Source: Lota lota
Lineage: Eukaryota > Chordata > Actinopteri > Gadiformes > Lotidae
Length of the DNA stretch: 64,000 nt
Direction: 5' to 3'
Assembly: GCA_026745465.1 (NCBI GenBank)
Contig: JACYXH010000826.1
Coordinates: 853,501 to 917,500, forward strand
Part shown: positions 10,263-23,793 of the stretch, piece after piece
Layout of the letters: each line of letters starts with the position of its first letter
How positions within the stretch are numbered: the first letter of the stretch is position 1
The notes under the pieces: generated by a model
The model's input: the letters and a program-made list of their open reading frames with translations, nothing else
Databases searched by the model: none
What the model was told of the DNA's origin: nothing
Translations under genes and position numbers: made by a program

Positions 10263-12329
10263 TCTCCAGCAGTACAGAACACCCTCTTTTACTGAGGCAA
10301 AATCATTCTCGTGTTTGTGCTAGCATATTTTCTTTCTGACATTTTGCCGCTATGCTGTCCAGTAGCAGTGACGTATTATTCAATGTGTTAGATTTAAATA
10401 ATAAAAAAGAATGAAGCCAATTCAGGGCCCTTGCACATGTGGGGCCCTAGGCTGCAGCCTAGGCCAACTTGTGCATTAATCCACACCTGCACAGTCTGCG
10501 TTTACAGGTGCAATACCTAAAACAATACAAAGGGTCCTGGTTGCCTCATGTTATATTTTAGTATTTTATTAATACGTTTGCCTTTTTTAATGAACTACTG
10601 TATGTTAAATGCTTTCAATCAGCCTTTCATATAGCCATTAATATATTCAAATTGGCTGTCTTCTGCAGCACTTGATTTTTCCTCTCCTGTCTTATAAATA
10701 TGTGATGTATATAAACATATTATAGATTGCATGCGCACAATGAATTTCTTGTTTACAATAAATGATGACCACCAGATTGTAGAGCACATTAACTATTAAA
10801 TTGGTTATTTTAAATCCCACGAGTGGTGATATTTCTCTATGAGTGGCAGTGGGGTGACATATGTTGTGGCTATACTACTACACTGTGGTCGGACATAGCG
10901 AGAGAGAACAGAGGCTGGCTAAATGCTCTGAGCAACTCTTGCATGCATAATTACATTTCTGTGTGTTTATTTTCACCCGCATCCTAGATACATGCAACAC
11001 TATCCTGATGTAGGAGTCAGTGGGCATGCTGCACTGGATCTCTCCAGTTTGCTCCCTTGTTCGAATGATCTCTGTGGTTCCCCTCCCCCACTCCCTTTCA
11101 GTGACACAGAAACACAACGCGACCCCCCCCCCCCCCCCCCTTTTTCCTCTTCTGCCGCCCCTTCTTTCAATGGCAGACAAACACCACGCTCTTTGTGGCA
11201 GCGTGGTGGTTTTCTGTATCCCTCTCTGTGTCGCTTCTGTTTTTGTTGCAGTTCTATCTCACGAGACCCAGTGAAGGACGCTTGAGGCGCGCTCTCCATT
11301 GAAAATCCGGCCATAACCATTTTTTTTTATGTATTATTCTTGTTTGTTGAATCACTGGAATCCATCCATTTTGCAGCCTTCACTGGAAGCTGGTTTTGCC
11401 TACAAATTCATTGTATGTCGCGCTCTCTCCCCTCTCTCTTTCTATTCATCGCTCTCTCCATCAGCCCCCCCTCCCTCTTCCTCTCAACTTGTTCTCTGCC
11501 TGTTTGAGATCCCACATTTTTTCTCCTCTCTCCGTATCTATGTTACTTTCGCTGCAAAAATCCCTTCTCTCCCAGCACCCATCTGAATGTGTGTTTATTC
11601 TGTTCATCTGTGCATCTCTCTCTTAGGCTGGGTCTCCATGCAGCATCGCAATCCACTGCTGTGCTAGTCAGGATCTTACTCCCATGCCTATTTCATGTGT
11701 GAGTTGATTTTTATTCATCTTTATTTCCCATATGCCTGAGCACGATTGACCTGACTAGATGGATGTTTTAGTTGCTTGTGTCATGTAATGTGTCTGTATG
11801 GTAATGAGGAGGTAGCAGGTTCATCTGTGCATGCATATGATTGGAGGGGCTTGATTGAATAGCATTTAAATGGTGCCCTTGATATGGTTTGCTGTATAGA
11901 TAATGAAATGACAGAATCCTAATCCATGTTAATGGATTAATTATCTTTGGGACATATCATGTTGCTGCATTGTTGTGAGGTTGCTTGGGCATCCAACCAC
12001 AATGGGCTTCGCCCCTATAGTCCCTGACGGGTGTCTCCCTAATCTCTCTACATCTCTCTCTCTCCCTCCCTCTCCCTTGCTCTCACTCTCATGCTCTCTC
12101 TTTAACTTACTCGCTCTCATTGAGAGCTCCCCTCTCATCCATCAACACAAGTACCTCTCCACTGTGACCAGACAACCATACAATTACTATAGCTATCTTA
12201 ATTTTTTTTTTTTACGATTTCTGAATATTTATATTGTCTCAGCCATTAACACCATTTGACATCCTTTTTTTTGGCATGTTTTCTAGCCTATTTTTCCCAG
12301 GATGTTATCTTCTACTCATGCACATCCTG
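10263..12329. other. leng9-ttyh1 intergenic region
   Basis: Intergenic sequence with a poly-C run near 11125-11140, TC-rich patches at 11420-11540 and 12040-12130, and scattered AT-rich stretches. I see no supported gene. Short open frames here are low-complexity translations of pyrimidine tracts. Confidence 0.6.
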
Positions 12330-12392
12330 GGTTGACGGCTGGCGGTGTAGCTCTTTGAGTGGGTAGATATTTCACCGAGACCCCCGGAGGAG

Positions 12393-12428
<36 letters not shown>

Positions 12429-12469
12429 CGTGCAGCAAGAGGGAACCCTTCCTAGAGCTAACGGCCAAG
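12330..12469 (+). other. ttyh1: Candidate ttyh1 5' untranslated exon
   Basis: A good donor (GGCCAAG|GTAAGA, GT at 12470) ends a GC-richer stretch that includes a (GA)n run at 12392-12423. The first ttyh1 coding exon has an acceptor (CATGCAG, exon from 15738) 31 bases before its ATG, so a separate upstream exon is required and this is the best local candidate. The 5' limit is a guess. Confidence 0.4.
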
Positions 12470-13078
12470 GTAAGAGGCTGATCGGCCCCTCCAGTCACTC
12501 ACTACGTCGGGGCTTAATCGTCTGTGTGGCCGGGGAGGATTTATGACCGAGTGGGAAAAAAGAATGAGTTTGAAGCTCCGCACCCATACCACCTGAATGC
12601 ATTACCAGTGCTGACGATAACTGCTTGTCTTTTTTTATTTGATGCTGTTGCTCCGTAATTGATGAGGTATTTTTTACAATGCACTGTAGAATGATATACG
12701 TGTGACTTGATGGTGATTTGATGATGCATGTGTGACATGGCCCATTCAATAAATACTGCAAAAGAGAGATGACCTAATCCAAAAAAATGCCATTCCTGCT
12801 TTTATAGTTCAGATTGATTGTCTTTGGGCCATTTGCCTAATGTGCGAGATAATGCACTATTCTGCTCTGTATACGATTGCCAATTAGGTCAGTAGTATAG
12901 AAGCATTTCTGTCACCATCAGCTTGTCAAGGAGGAACCTTAAACACATCAAAGCATCCGTTTGCAGAGTTACTCTTAGTTGCTCCCTGTCCATTATATGT
13001 CTTAGCTGTACTCACTGTTTGGATTAATCGTTACAATGTTTCAATGAATATTCCTATAGAGATGAACGTAAATGTTAA

Positions 13079-13152
<74 letters not shown>

Positions 13153-15737
13153 TATTTAAATTTGTATCCAAAAAGTCATCTATGATAATAATGCAGTATG
13201 CATCCCATTGCACTGCATACTAGATGAATATAGATGATACACACTGGCTTGGTGTTAATTAATGTCTCAGAGCCACGGCAGTGTGTCACTGGGGTATTAT
13301 GGCTCTGTCATTCCCATCTCGTAAAGGCAATCATTGAGAACATCTTCTGGGCTCTTTTACATGATTATTTACACCTGGATGTGAAACAGAACAGATTTGT
13401 CTAGAGGAGTAATGTTCACCATTCCAGCTGTGGACTACAGTGATTATCAAAACGATCTTGTAACAGCACCGTGGGAATGGAACATATGAGCAGTTATGTT
13501 CCTGGTATTTGAAAAAGAAAAAAGCTTTTATTTTTACCAAGGCGCAGAGAATACGCTCCCCATCTTAAAGAGCTCTCATTAAACTGCCTTCTTACAAAAT
13601 GGCCTCTTTCTGTATGTTTAGATATTATGGAGTCTCATACTGTTACCTTCCACGCCACCGTTGCCACCTCAGCTCAGTGCAAACACAAATGAGGTAATCC
13701 TCCTGTCTCTGTGTATTCCCTCATTTGGTTGACTTTTGGATTTTTCAAAAAACACTTGGCTCTCTGCTCCCTAGATCCTCCTCCCCCTGTCGCCTATTAT
13801 TGAGCTAGTCTAAAATCACATTTATTAGCCTTCGGTTATGCAATAGTGATGGCATGATAACAAGCTGGCAGGGTGCATCAGATCAACGTGAACTTTCCTC
13901 TCTTTGACAAGTGCTGAGTGCCTCTACGATGGAGGACTGTTACTCCCCACCCACCCACCACTACCACTATCCCCCTGTCCCCTCTCCATGGGGCCCCAGT
14001 AACGTTCTCAATGGACCAGGACATGTCACACCTCAACCGATATTGACTATTGATTTCTTAGCAGTTTCTTGGTTCACATCAAGGCCTTTCATTCTGTTGA
14101 GATGAATGATGCGCAGCTGGCTAACTGAAATACATGCTGAAATGTTCTGAACATATGCTGAAATCTCTTCTGAAGCTATGATTGGTCGTGTGAGTGGAAG
14201 AAAAGAAATGAATCTTTGATCGTCCTCAAAGGTAACTTAGAGTCAAACATTTTTATTTATTTATTGATTAAGTGTAACCATGGATTTCCTGCTAAGATCA
14301 ATATAAACAAAAATAAGTTATGGTTTGCATCGATAGTTAACGGCTGCTTTACATAATCCATTTGAGCTGTTTGTGTACAGCGTGCATGGGTGCTTGTCTT
14401 ATGGATATGTGACCTGTTGTGTCTAACAACAATTTTAATAATGGAAATGTAGTGCCGGCAATTATTTGATTTGGGACAGTTGGACCAATGCAATCATTAA
14501 GGTGAGCAGGCTTTTTGTAATAGGCTTTAGCCGCCCTATCTGGCCAGGGGGTGAGTGGTTAACTCATTCTGGGCCATTGCAGCCCATAAACATTAATGGA
14601 AAACTCCAGTCTCCAATCTGCCAAATCTATTCACTTCTTCATATGATGTTACAGCGTGCTATGAAACATGGCCTGTAAATGGTGGCCTGATGCATTGACT
14701 CAATGGAAGAACTTTGATAGAATGCGTTACTGTCTGCAGCAATTCAGTCTTCATCCAAGTGAACAGCTGCATCAAAAGACATGTCCGTACAGAGCCATGC
14801 TTCAGCTCAAATGCTTCTGATTTTATTGAACCCTATAAAACTAAAATAATCCTTTGCTATGACCAGCATTTGGCTGTGCTGTACAACCCTTTCTTTAAAT
14901 GTCACTTCTGGTTATTGTCAATTCTCTGCTCCGTGCCCTCCCTAACACCACTATCTTCAGGAGAAAAGCCTTTTGATATTTTAATCTACACAACTCTTCG
15001 GTTGTTGTGCACTACAATCTCCCCAACTGTTTCTCCTCTGCCTTGTATTAGGGAGTCCAATGTGTCTTTGGGCTAACCAGATTTTACCCTTTTATTTACC
15101 CCAGCACCCACCCTCCACCCCCCACCCACAGGCCTTTTTATATGTGTGTGTATACTCATAAAATATTACACCACCCCTATGTCACATAACATTGATTTGT
15201 GTTCACTTTAAACTCATTATCCCAAGGTTAAGAGGCACTTTTTTATTCATGGATAACCAATGCTTGCTATACAAAAACGTATCTATTTTCCTGAAGGACG
15301 CTCTTTGTTTTTTCAAATGCAAGCGAGAAACAAGTTGTCGTCAATTGTTCGCCGCTAAATGACTTCAGCAACAACCTCAACCTCCTCTCCAAAACAAATG
15401 TGATCCTGAGCTTGCCTTAGTCGTCCCAGTTAGGTAATTTAGTTTGACTTTGGTTTGATTCTAACTAAATAGGAATGGATGGATCATATTGCAATCGTTT
15501 CAACTGGAGGGTCTACGGTCATAAGTTGTAAGTGGGGCAAGTTGCTAGGCGACAAGTCACCTGCAGCCCTGGAGCCTGCAGGGACCCCACCATCCCTACC
15601 CTATTCCTCCCCGGCTTGCCATTGGCTCAGCAAGACCTTCACCCTTCCTCTGCTGTGAATCTTCTCCCCTGCCGTCTCCCTCCCACGTTACCTTTTACTA
15701 TCACGTTGCCTTGACTCCTCTCTGCTCCCTCATGCAG
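12470..15737 (+). other. Probable ttyh1 first intron with AT microsatellite
   Basis: Includes a long AT dinucleotide run at about 13083-13149. The remainder is unique-looking, moderately AT-rich DNA without a supportable coding frame. If the exon ending at 12469 is not part of ttyh1, this stretch is simply upstream intergenic DNA. Confidence 0.5.
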
Positions 15738-15768
15738 GGTGGAGGAGCGAGGCATTTGATCCACGAGC

Positions 15769-16588
15769 ATGGCTGCCATGGCATTGGTCCCCAGCTACAG
15801 CCCTTCACTGTGGGTCAGGGTGTGTCATGCCCTCCCCCGGCTGGACCTGTCCATGGTGATGAGGGACAACAGCTTCGTCCCAGACAGCTGGGAGTACCAG
15901 CAGGTAAAGGGCACCTGTCACCACCGGTCCCCCACCTAATACCACACAGCAGTCACCTGTGGAAGCTCTGAGCCTCATCCACACTCATGATCCAAACTCT
16001 GGTGTTGCGCGCTTATTGCAGTCTGAATGGTGTGCTGGTGCACTTATGTACAGGGATATGATTGCAAGTTGTCATTCAAGTAACAAGATATTGCATACTA
16101 CATTTCTTTCGACATCTGATATTTTTATAATGTTGTTTATAAAGATAATGTTGGTGCTCACAGATGGGTTGATTGGACAAGACTACACCAAGCAAATTTC
16201 AGCATTGCACCTTTCAATTCCTTTGAAGGCGTGAAAAATCGTAGTGCTTTTACATTAGCACTGAGAGTCCACCATTTCAATATGTCATACAGAAATCGGA
16301 GCCACAGTTGCAGTACCAGTTTCTGATTCAACCTCTTAGTATGTATTTTAACACAATACTAAACGACTATATATATATAAATATACTGGTATTTCTTCGG
16401 TGTGCCAGTTTGGTCAGTTTTATCTGGTTTCATACTTCCGATGAACAGGCTTCATCATAAGCCAGTCCTCGAGCGAGTCTTGTCACACTATGGTGTTTGT
16501 GACTTTCCCATGGCGCAGAGAGCAAATTATCCTCTAGAAGAAGAAAGAAAAAGAGACAGCAAGTGCTTTAAGAGAGAGGGGAGGTTGC

Positions 16589-16641
<53 letters not shown>

Positions 16642-17552
16642 ACAGACATAGAATGAGAGAGTATGAAACGGCGCAGAGGGAGAGCGCAATGGGCAAGTAG
16701 AGGGAAGAGGAATGATGGAAAGAGAAAAGGGGAAAACGAATGGGAGTGAGGGAGAGAGAGGGAGGGGAGAGAGAGAGTGGCCGTGAATGTATTTAAGTAG
16801 GTCACAGATTATTAATAGAGATTCACTGGGGTGGATAGAAAGAAAGAGAGAGGGGGGAGGGGGAGGGGGAGGGAGAGAGGGAAAGAGAAAGCGGAGGAGA
16901 GAGAGAGCGAGCAAATGAGAACGTGGGGAAACAGGGATGCATGGGTGGGGGTAGAGATGTGGAGGGGGCACAAGAAAACGGAGCGAGATATAGAAATAGT
17001 GAGAGGGGAAATAGGAGAGGGACTGAAGGTTGGGAAATAGGGGATGGCAGTCAGCAAGACAGATGGAGACAATGCCAGAGATAATGCTGTAAATATCACA
17101 GGAATGTTGACTTTATGACATCAAGACCCCTGACCAAATGAAAGCGTAGCGCGGCTTAGTGACGTTACAACTAACACCGCAGTGCAGGAGAATCGCTAGT
17201 TAAAACCGTGCACATGAGAAGGATCGCAAACGATCAACAGCTGAGCAAAACCGCTGTTATTATGAGTTGGATTAAGTGCATCATGGAATATTGGCATATC
17301 GCACGGTTATTATATGTACATATACATATATAGATATGCGGTATAAATATAAAGTGTGGCTTATGTGTGATTCACACTCTGAAGAATTTCTTCAGTGTTT
17401 TACTTTGTATCCTTCTCCTGGTGTAGATGGGTTTGGAAGACGAGGACAAACGGTGGCATTTAAGAGGATTACTTCCGATGTTTCCCCCTCCTTGTTGCTG
17501 TTCACCACACATAAATAGAACTCAGGGATTCAGTGACTCATTTACTGTCTGA

Positions 17553-17594
<42 letters not shown>

Positions 17595-19184
17595 ACTCTG
17601 TTGGTTCTGTCAAGCTTGTCAGCCGTGGCCCTCGTTATCTCCCTCCTGGTGGTCCTCTCCTTCCTCATACACTACTGCTGCTGTCACCGTGGCGACCGGA
17701 GCGAGGGATCGGAGGAGGAGGAGGAGGATGAGGATGCCAGCACCGGTCACGGCTACAGCGGGCGAAAGGGGCGGGGCATCTGCTGTGTCACGTGGGTGGC
17801 GGTGGCGTCTGTCACTCTGTGCTGGTAAGAAGAAGAAGAAGAAGTCAGGGGGCAGAGCCGCTGTGTAAATGTCTTGAAAACACAGCCTAGTACAAGGCAG
17901 ATCGGTGACCTTGTGTCTGCCGTGCTGTCACTGATGACATATGATTTCCATCATCATCAACATCGTCATCACCATCATTACCATCACCGTCACTATCATC
18001 CCCATCGCCATCGTCGTCTTTAAATCACATGTTCATAACATCATATGTTTCTCATATTTCGCGTGATTACCGAGTGTGACACTGTGATGTGTGACTAAAC
18101 GATTTTGCTTGCTCCTATGAAGCACATAACATTGTATCTGGTCATAGGGTCACTGCACTCTGTGTGTGTGTGTGTGGGGGGGGGGGGGTTTGTGTGTGTG
18201 TCCTGGCCAAAAGAGGTTCAGTAGAATTTGTAACTCACAGTAGATTGTGGTCACATTAACACAGCCTTACGCTTTTATGAGGAATGTTTTGTGGTCAATA
18301 AACAATCTAGTCATTGAGCCACAGCAGTGTTTGAATCTGTGTGCATGTGTTTCTGCGGATGTGTGCGCATGCAAGCGTTTCTGTGGTAGGGAAGGACAGG
18401 AAGATGCGAAGCAATGAGGAAATCCGAGTGCTGACACACGCATACCATGTTGTCCACAGAGGTCGACCACACATCAATGTTAATACTGTTTGTATGCAGG
18501 GACTTTCACCACTTCCACCTCAGCAGCGTAAAGATCTCAGATCAGCTGCCTGCCCAACAGAGCCCCTCACATCTGGTGGTGATCACTCAGCTACCGGGTC
18601 AACAGAGTATTGCATTATATTGGTGTCCCTGCCGACTTCAGGAAAACATGCTACTAGACTGTTTTGTATGAATGCAGCACCAGCAGGAAGGTGGAAGGGG
18701 ATGCTTAGCTTCCTCGTCCTAGCCCAATCTGAGCTGAGAACCTTTCTCTTCCTCTGTTATTGCAATGCGCACATTAATATCACTGGCTCTTATGGAACAT
18801 GGCCGCCCATTCGATTTCGGTGTATTCCAAGTGTCTGCTTATTGCGTTAGATGCCGTCTTGCATCCTATTGCTTGATCATATAGGACATAATGTACTGCG
18901 TGATCAAATTTAAGCTGTTGTGCTGATGTTATTACTTCCATGCGTTAAGGCCTGCTCTCTCCTCGTGCCTTGCCATTTGGTTGCCTCCCTCAGTATAACT
19001 GTGATAAAAATGGATTGTTGTGGTACTGTATTGAAAAACGATTCTGTTCACCTTGTGGAAATTATTTGCAGAGACTCTGCTTCTCTCAGAGAGTTGTCTT
19101 TGGTTAAAAGATATATAGAAATACTGATACGTATGCAGCAACAGTTGACTGCATATACATTTGAAAGCTTGAAATGCATACACA

Positions 19185-19220
<36 letters not shown>

Positions 19221-21990
19221 CTTTGCCCCCTGCGTTCTAATCTGGGTCAGATACTATGTGGGAGATCGGGTAATACCATTCCATCCGGGGTTGAGGTGGG
19301 GGGGGAGGGGGGGGGGATTTGATCTCTGAACATCTGTCCATCGCCTTAATCTCAATATTTGAATAAGAGAAAAGATGTGTTATGTTTCTAATAGTCCTTG
19401 CTGCCAAAGCCTTTAGTTGAGGAAATCTCAGCTGCTTCCCGCTACCTTTGGTTATGGGGTTTTGCTCACCCAGAGCATGCACATCACATCCTTACTCCCC
19501 TTCCATCTTGTTGGGTAACATTTATTTAATATGTACATATACACACTGAATTAAACATTACTTGCATGCCTCTCCTATCCCTGCTTGTCTTTTTCCTTCT
19601 TTTCCCTTATTCCACTATAAATCCATGTATTTTCTTTCCCTACTAGTGTTGCTATAGGTGTTGGTTTCTACGGCAACAGCGAGGCTAATGATGGGATGTA
19701 TCAGTTGACCTCGTCTCTTCTCACAGCCAATTATACTCTCGCTTCTATCGATCTGCTGGTGAGTGCTGCTCTTTGCCAACAAAACTTAACACACATGAAG
19801 AATATCTGCACCTGTTTGACTGAGAGACAAACCGAAAGGATGTGATTTGTGAACTTCCCAAACATTGTTTGTGTGTGAGAGTGTGTGTTATTGAGGCTCC
19901 TGTGGGTTCATGTGGTTAGATTGCGGTTTGTGTGTCATTTTGATCAACATCCTGTTTTCACCGGTACCGCGCTGTCTGAGTGAGGAAATTACAGACTATT
20001 AATTAACTAAGTAATTGCAGGAATACACAGGGTAAACATGATAAACAAAAACATTGTAAAACAGCACACATTTCACTTTCTCTTTCATTTATTCTACAAT
20101 CAACAGCCCAATATGAAGTCAATATAAACATGCGAAAACTACAACAATTTTATAAAAGATTAAACACACACTTTGTTCACTCTCACACAAAGTGAAACAG
20201 TGTTTATTGGGGCTTGAAATAAATCCATGAACTCAAAGTCCTTCTGCTCCGTTCCTTCTCCCTCCATTGGGAACCAGCTACTGCCAAGTTTTAAAGAAAA
20301 GATGTGATTAGTACATTGACAACACCTGCAACTAACTCAGCTGTCTTCCATTCAGCTCCCGGGAGCCACACCACCTCCTATTGCTCCCCTACAGACAGTT
20401 ACCCACCACACCTCCACAAATATTCATTCAAGAATCAAGAGTTGTATTTATCAAATGTTAAACACAGGGTAGTTCTGGGTAATACAATTCTTAGGACGAG
20501 GTGCTCGTCATCTTCATAGTAGGTAAAAAGTCAAATAAAGAGCAAAAGTACAAAATAAGAGTAATAATTTAGAATAAGTTAGACTATAAGAGTGAGGAAT
20601 ATAGATTGTTAAAAAATAATGTATATACAATGTAATACAATAGAATATAAAAAAAGGAATATTAAAATATAAACAGTAATATGAGACCATGACTATCAAC
20701 TCCCATATGAGCTCACCTACATTCTTTGCACCTTCCTCCCCAGATTTCAGACACCATCAGTGGGCTGCAGCTGTCCATCGCCGGCCCCCTGACCTCCATG
20801 GAGGAGCTGTTCACGGGCAGCAAACCCTTTCTGGTGTCCACGCGCAACTGTCGCCGGTTATCGGACAACGTCATCAACCTGCTCTCCTCTATCTCCATGG
20901 CCCGCTCCAGTGGGGGTCTGGTGAACGACAGCAGTAGCATAGGGGCTCCCATCGCCGCCCTCACCCCGGTACCCCCGTCCATAGCCCCCACCATGTCCCC
21001 AAGCGGTGGGATCATGCCCAGCCCCTTCTCACCCGGCTGGGCCGCCAACACTCTGATGGTCAACGAGGACTACAGGTACACCCGGTGCTATGGTCTTCAC
21101 AATTAATTGGTATTGTTTATGACGTCAATTGAACTCAGATTCAGGTCATTAAGGAATAGGTAGGAGTGTACATATTGCTCAAGGATGTGAATAGCTAGTC
21201 TGCATACATTGGGGATTTAATCTAGTATGTTTGGGCTAGGAGTCACACTCCCTAGCCACTGCACTATCCTGCCCTGCTTTGACTAGACAGCTGGATGTTA
21301 TCAGAATCCGTTTCTGAACCAGTACATGCAATTGACCAGAAGATGAGATAAAGGAGTGTCTGTCTAGGAGGACCTAGACAGACAGCAGACTTTGAACATC
21401 CGACAGGAGCAATTTACATGAAAAGACCGTAAACAACATGTATCAAACAACAGACACTTATTAACCTTAGAAAAATCATCTACTTTACTAGTACTACTCT
21501 ATAATACTCTTTAATACTCAGTAGACACCAACAAGACAGTGTCTTGCATTTATTGTCAACTTTGAAGTAAGTAGAATGTTTCTCTCCAAGTATTGTCCCA
21601 GTATGCAGAGCAATGCTCATCAAGGACACATTTTAGATAAAATATGCAAAGAAAGAATAGTCAAAAGCACACAGACAGTATTTCGGTCTCATCAAATGTC
21701 TTATTATGTAATTATTTCCTACAGTCTCCACAGAAATATTACTAGGAAGGAAGGCTATGGGTTATGCTGTTCGGTTATAATTCAGGCCAGGTTTTCTTTG
21801 CTTTAATAACCTTGTTTAATTGCTTGTTGAGCCTACATCGTGTTTGTGTGTGCGTGTGTGTGTGTGTGTCTGCTCCAGGTGGCTGTCCTATGTGCTGCTT
21901 CTGCTCCTTGACCTCATCGTGTGTCTCTTCATCTTGCTGGGACTGGCCAAGCAGGCTCGCTGGCTACTCATTCTGTAAGTACACACACGA

Positions 21991-22025
<35 letters not shown>

Positions 22026-22451
22026 ATTTTACAGATGCATCAAACTAGCACCTAGTGGGGAACACGAGAGAATCTCCTCCTAAAATGGCTCCTCCGTTTT
22101 CTCCTCCGCCTCCATCTCTTCCATCTCCCCCCACCCTACAGGATGACTGTCTTGTCCTGGCTGGCCTTGTTCCTCAGCTGGGGTTCCCTGGGCCTGGAGA
22201 CTGCATCAGTAGTGGTGAGTCGACACACAGCATCCAGCTGCTCCATAAGGGCAGGGACGCCAAGGACCAGCACAGAGGCTGTGGTGGGGAAATGGAAGGG
22301 AGTGGTCACATATGGGTCTAAATGGCCGTCACATGGAGGCAGAGCACTTCAGGGTGCGACACCCCCCAGTGGCACGCTAAAGCCATGTTAGGAATCCCTG
22401 GCAGAGAGCAGAGAGCAGAGCCCAGCTCCGGAACAGACCGGCCTCTGTTGT

Positions 22452-22489
<38 letters not shown>

Positions 22490-23302
22490 TCTGTGGCCAT
22501 TATGTTGCACTGTGAAAAGACCTGCTTCCTAGGGAACCCTGCAGTCATGGCGGTGGACCAAAAAAAGAAAGAAAATAGGACAGAGATTAAAGATTCAATG
22601 TGCGTGTGCGCGAGTATGCGCAAGCACATGTTTGCGTGTAAGCACTGCTATCACTGCGTGGGTGTATGGCTTTGAGGAGCAAAGGAGGAGGATGCTTTCA
22701 ACCAGAGTGGGGGAAGGGAGGAGTCGGGGCGAGAGAGCATCTAAGACTTATTTGAAGTGTGAGAGCATAAGAAAGAGAGAGAGAAGGAGAGGGAGAGAGA
22801 AATATTCAGATAGCCCTTGTGTACTGCTTGATGTGTTTGCTATAGCCCCTCCTGGGACCATTAAGGAAGGCAGTAGAAAATATAGAGAGATGTATGGGGA
22901 AGTAAAACCACAGCGAGAAGCTGTAAAACGGTGGAGAACATCAGCTACAAGCCAAGCTGAAGGATGCTTTTAGCAGCAAAATAAAACGAAGACACATATC
23001 TACTCCTGCTCAAGAGGCAGAAAGGTTGACTAGATCAAATCAAATATAGCCTTATACCACCCCCCCCCCCCCACACACACACACACACACACACAAAGAG
23101 GAGCAGATGTTGCTTCTAACCTGTGCAATTTGTGTGTGTGTGTGTGTGTGTTGTGGGGGGGGGGTTGGTGTCCTTGTGTCACGTTGATCTAGTGGGAGAC
23201 GTCCCAGGGTCTGGGGGTCCACACAGAGCAGCTCTGTCCCCTCCAACAGCAGCACAATGCAGCAGCTGTGGCCCTGCCTGCTTTGGCCTGGATCTGCACT
23301 AC

Positions 23303-23342
<40 letters not shown>

Positions 23343-23756
23343 GTTCTCACTCCCTCTCCTGGTGGGGACTCTCATTTCCAGCCAACATTGTGTGTGTGTC
23401 TCTATGCAATTTATGTGTGTGTGTGTTCACTCTTCTACACATTATATGTTTTTCCTATACATCCTGGCAATGAGGAAGTGTGGACTGTAATGAAAGATAA
23501 AACAGTAATTAAAAAGGTATTGATGAGAAAGAAAGGAGACAGAGTTGGTCAGCCAGAGGGCCAATCAGCAGAGGCCTGTTCAGTTCAGATAGAAGCATGT
23601 GACACGGCCATCAGCAGATCGATATAGCCCGACAAACCGCAAGGCTGACATCAGATACGCAAGGAGGGTAAGTGTGTCAGTGGGTTGGAGTTTCTCTGCT
23701 AACTTTGCCCTTGTGATCACTCTCTCCTGCCCTCCCTTGCACCCCTGCCCATCCTG

Positions 23757-23793
<37 letters not shown>

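Noticed and set aside
20180-20690. Possible LTR-type fragment in ttyh1 intron 3
   Set aside because: No terminal repeats, primer-binding site or coding remnant could be supported; kept only as a low-confidence unnamed repeat.
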